From: Comamonas testosteroni ATCC 11996
GTDB taxonomy: Bacteria; Pseudomonadota; Gammaproteobacteria; Burkholderiales; Burkholderiaceae_C
Assembly (NCBI RefSeq): GCF_000241525.1
Contig: NZ_AHIL01000049.1
Span: 124,001-188,000 of the forward strand
Reading direction: 5' to 3'
DNA: 64,000 nt
Both the position numbers and the translations under genes were made by a program. This document shows positions 61,782 to 64,000 of the stretch, in pieces (the first letter of the stretch is position 1; each line of letters opens with the position of its first letter). Below the pieces are notes generated by a model, which had not been told where the DNA came from, did not search any database, and saw nothing but the letters and a program-made list of their open reading frames with translations.

Positions 61782-62184
61782 ATGAAGCCCCATCGTGCAC
61801 TCACTGCTCAGGTCGAAATCATTCGATCGCCGCTAGCCACCAACGGCACCAACAATCTCGATCAGCACCCGGTCCACAACCACCTGGCCTTGCAGCGGAT
61901 TTACTTTGGCATCTCGCTTCTTGGCTAGATCACCAAGCTCGCTGGCCAGTCCTCTGCCCCCGGTAGATGAGTCCTTATTCCAGTGAGGCCGATCAAGAAA
62001 TGCTGGAGGTAAGGATTTGTGAGCAATCCAAATGTCAGACCAAACCTTACAAGCCCTTCAAATGCTTGAATTTATATTTGCTCGACTGCAGTCGTATTGC
62101 AGAGGGTAGCAATAGCTTTTCAGCCATCAACTGAAGCGATTTCCACACCGTCACAGAGCGATCAACCAACAAGGAGTTAGCGCT
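61782..62184. other. Intergenic region of 400 bp, no gene recognised
   Basis: No ORF of merit or repeat is seen; the last 25 bases hold the AAGGAG ribosome site of the next gene. Confidence 0.5.
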
Positions 62185-62874
62185 ATGAGCAAGCCAGCGG
62201 TCATACTTGTGCACGGCTTTTGGGGCGGTGCAGCCCATTGGGCCAAGGTTATCCTTGAGCTCAAGAGTCTGGGCTACGAGGACATACGGGCGGTAGAGAA
62301 TCCTCTGACTTCTCTTGCCGATGACGCCGAACGCACCCGCAAAATGATCGCTCAGGTCGGCGGTCCGGTCGTGTTAGTTGGACACTCTTATGGAGGCGCA
62401 GTCATCAGCGAAGCAGGCAACCACCCGAATGTGGCAGCGCTCGTCTTCGTCGCGGCATTTGCTCCTGATAAGGGTGAGAGTCCCGGTGGCATCACTCAAA
62501 AGCACTTGCCTGTGGCTGCCCCGAACCTGGTTCCTGACAGTGATGGCTATCTGTGGCTGAAGCCAGACAAGTTCCACGAAAGTTTTTGCCAGGATCTTTC
62601 GTCAGACGATGGGTTCGTCATGGCGGCAACCCAGAAGGCACCTCTGGCAAGCACCTTTGGAGATACCGTCAGCGAGCCTGCCTGGAAACACAAGCCTTGC
62701 TGGTATCAGGTGTCTAGCCAGGACCACATGATTGCCCCTGAGAACCAGGTTTGGATGTCCGGCCGCATGAACCCAAAAAAGGTTCTCACACTGGATGCTA
62801 GCCACGCCTCTCTCGCCTCTCATCCTGCCGAAATCGCCAAGCTGATTCAGGAAGCTGCTACATCGACTGTCTGA
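62185..62874 (+). CDS. Alpha/beta hydrolase
   Basis: A 229-residue alpha/beta hydrolase of the small, signal-less type. VILVHGFWGGAAHWAKV gives the oxyanion region near residue 8, the nucleophile Ser is in LVGHSYGGAVISEAG near 72, Asp likely in VSSQDHMIAPENQ near 178 and His in LDASHASLASHP near 204. It resembles esterases of the SABP2/MES-like type seen in bacteria. AAGGAG precedes the ATG by eight bases. It stands alone; substrate unknown. Confidence 0.88.
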   Translation: MSKPAVILVHGFWGGAAHWAKVILELKSLGYEDIRAVENPLTSLADDAERTRKMIAQVGGPVVLVGHSYGGAVISEAGNHPNVAALVFVAAFAPDKGESPGGITQKHLPVAAPNLVPDSDGYLWLKPDKFHESFCQDLSSDDGFVMAATQKAPLASTFGDTVSEPAWKHKPCWYQVSSQDHMIAPENQVWMSGRMNPKKVLTLDASHASLASHPAEIAKLIQEAATSTV

Positions 62875-63243
62875 AGACATTTCATTCAGAGGGAACGTCG
62901 TCACAGGAACAATCTACGCGGACATCTCATTCGAGAACACAAGACCGTTGGAGCCCGCATCACATGCTCGAGCCCGCTCGTGAAATTCACGGCCTGGTTG
63001 CACTCTGGTCGTCGCGACTTCTAAACGGTACCCCTTTTCAATCGGCACTACACAAGCCCGTCACTGAGCGGGCTTTTTACGCCCTGAAGCCCCAATGCTC
63101 AAGAACATGGGCTGAGCGCATTGCCATGGGCTGGCTGGGCGATCCACAGGTGCAGGAGGAGGCTCCACAACAGGCAGTCTTTGCCGACAGCGACTCCACG
63201 CAGAAGCCCTCGGGGGTTGCCCATCTTCGCGACCGTTTGGCAG
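62875..63243. other. Intergenic region with one terminator
   Basis: About 370 bp without a convincing gene. The terminator at 63054-63078 lies in the middle and could end the hydrolase transcript. Confidence 0.5.
63054..63078 (+). terminator. Rho-independent terminator
   Basis: The stem AAGCCCG/CGGGCTT (63054-63060 with 63069-63075) followed by TTT. Confidence 0.75.
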
Positions 63244-63546
63244 TCAAAGCCAGGAAGCCAGCATGACTTCAATATTCGACCGTATTTTTTCAAGCGTCTC
63301 CTTAAAGCGCTTGCCCTCCTCGGCCAACTTATCGTAATCAGACTCTTGCTTGCTCCTTAGGGCCGCGAGATGCAGATCTAATTTAGCGCGCTGCCTCATG
63401 GCTTGATCCAAAAGCCTCTCAGCTTCCACTTGATCGGCAGCGTTCGCACTCATTTTCTGCGCACGCTTCATCAACACATCGATATGGACCAAGTCCGCTT
63501 CAGACTCGCGGATGTGTCTTTCAGCCATCTGTTCGATCGTTTCCAT
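63244..63546 (-). CDS. Hypothetical coiled-coil protein
   Basis: A 100-residue, almost fully helical and strongly charged protein (METIEQMAERHIRESEADLV, then RLLDQAMRQRAKLDLHLAAL) with heptad-like spacing. No family recognised. The ribosome site AGGAGG lies five bases before ATG 63546, one of the best in the window, so the gene is probably real. Confidence 0.7.
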   Translation of the reverse strand: METIEQMAERHIRESEADLVHIDVLMKRAQKMSANAADQVEAERLLDQAMRQRAKLDLHLAALRSKQESDYDKLAEEGKRFKETLEKIRSNIEVMLASWL

Positions 63547-63784
63547 GGCGACCTCCTAGCTAGGGACCATCGCGTGAAGAGTCCTGTCAACTTGGCTGAT
63601 ATTCCGACTCTCCCGGAACACACCAATCAAATCGGCCATCCCCTCGCAGTCGCCCTGACCTGTAAGGTACCGCATCTGCCCAGCCCACAACAAGTGTGCG
63701 CCATCTCACACTATGAGCCCAATGAGCAATACCGCCTGGGCTGCAATCCTCAGCTCCAGCAATCTCCAACTTTTCAATCTGCAC

Positions 63785-63807
63785 AGTCCGCCATAAAGCG
63801 GACTTTT
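63785..63807 (+). terminator. Short terminator-like hairpin
   Basis: The stem AGTCCGC/GCGGACT (63785-63791 with 63798-63804) followed by TTT. Confidence 0.6.
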
Positions 63808-63943
63808 GCCTTCTGGAGTCCCATGCTTACACCTCAATTTGAGCTGATACTGTCTACCAAGCTGATGACTGACCTATTTACCAGCGGCTGTGCTTGGGAA
63901 GCTCCAACGAGGATGGAGCACTGCGCAGGTTGAATAGCGAGTC

Positions 63944-63964
63944 CAGCTATTTTCAAAATAGCTG
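63944..63964. repeat. Perfect palindrome CAGCTATTTT-C-AAAATAGCTG
   Basis: Ten-base arms around a single C. The AGCTA/TAGCT core recalls the end of the dispersed repeat family at 31165-31216. Confidence 0.6.
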
Positions 63965-64000
63965 CGACGACATCCCGCTCCACACCAGTGCAGAGGAGGT

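Larger units (their letters stand above)
63547..64000. other. Right end of window, no gene recognised
   Basis: No ORF with a good start is seen in the last 450 bp. A terminator-like hairpin and a perfect palindrome (listed separately) are the only structures. Confidence 0.5.

Noticed and set aside
62964..63266. Plus-strand ORF of 100 codons
   Set aside because: A terminator hairpin lies inside it and its second half overlaps the end of the minus-strand coiled-coil gene region; there is no ribosome site.

Overview
The window looks like chromosomal DNA of a Comamonadaceae bacterium, most likely a Comamonas (C. testosteroni-type) relative. The reasons are the high GC content, the many fatty-acyl-CoA catabolic genes, a betaproteobacterial infA/map/glnD/purL/psd housekeeping set, two-gene ergothioneine synthesis (egtB-egtD), and a dispersed short repeat of a kind I associate with this family. 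The species call is inference from gene content, not from a marker gene.

Positions 1-19.9 kb hold two divergent acyl-CoA catabolic operons around a pair of regulators. Leftward (minus strand) run an AraC regulator, a TetR regulator, a PECR-like enoyl-CoA reductase, acyl-CoA carboxylase beta subunit, acyl-CoA dehydrogenase, enoyl-CoA hydratase, biotin-containing carboxylase alpha subunit, a second acyl-CoA dehydrogenase, a beta-keto acid cleavage enzyme, an acyl-CoA synthetase, a 2,4-dienoyl-CoA-reductase-like SDR, and the start of another acyl-CoA synthetase. The order SDR-carboxylase beta-ACAD-hydratase-carboxylase alpha matches the atuBCDEF order of acyclic terpene (citronellol/geraniol) degradation, so a branched, unsaturated substrate is likely. 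Rightward runs a beta-oxidation set: thiolase, split MaoC hydratase, SDR, ACAD, acyl-CoA synthetase and enoyl-CoA hydratase.

Positions 20-28.4 kb hold a DEDDy exonuclease, a membrane diguanylate cyclase, metY, egtB-egtD, ompW and a DUF808 membrane protein. Positions 28.4-36.7 kb hold a tightly packed five-gene minus-strand operon: SWIM zinc finger, DUF5691, MoxR-type AAA+ ATPase, DUF5682 and a VWA domain protein. It corresponds to the poorly characterised yehLMPQ-type MoxR-VWA systems and is the best candidate here for an undescribed system. The N-terminus of its DUF5682 member carries motifs resembling the TraB/Tiki hydrolase superfamily.

Positions 37-54.7 kb are mostly core genome: an XRE regulator with a divergent operator-promoter, purL, map, glnD, psd, infA, tRNA-Pro, tRNA-fMet, two identical tRNA-His genes and ppiD. 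Between 49.4 and 52.3 kb lies a decayed stretch with a frameshifted IS5-family element, fragments of lost genes, a Fur-box-like site and a His-rich lipoprotein.

Positions 54.7-64 kb are accessory and sparsely coded: a staphylococcal-nuclease pseudogene, an arylamine N-acetyltransferase with a Cys-His-Glu triad, a TetR-controlled operon (TIM-barrel isomerase, epoxide-hydrolase-like hydrolase, HSL-family esterase), a gene interrupted by an in-frame TGA at an apparent Cys position, another alpha/beta hydrolase, and small hypothetical genes. All assignments come from reading the sequence and remembered family features; no database search was run.
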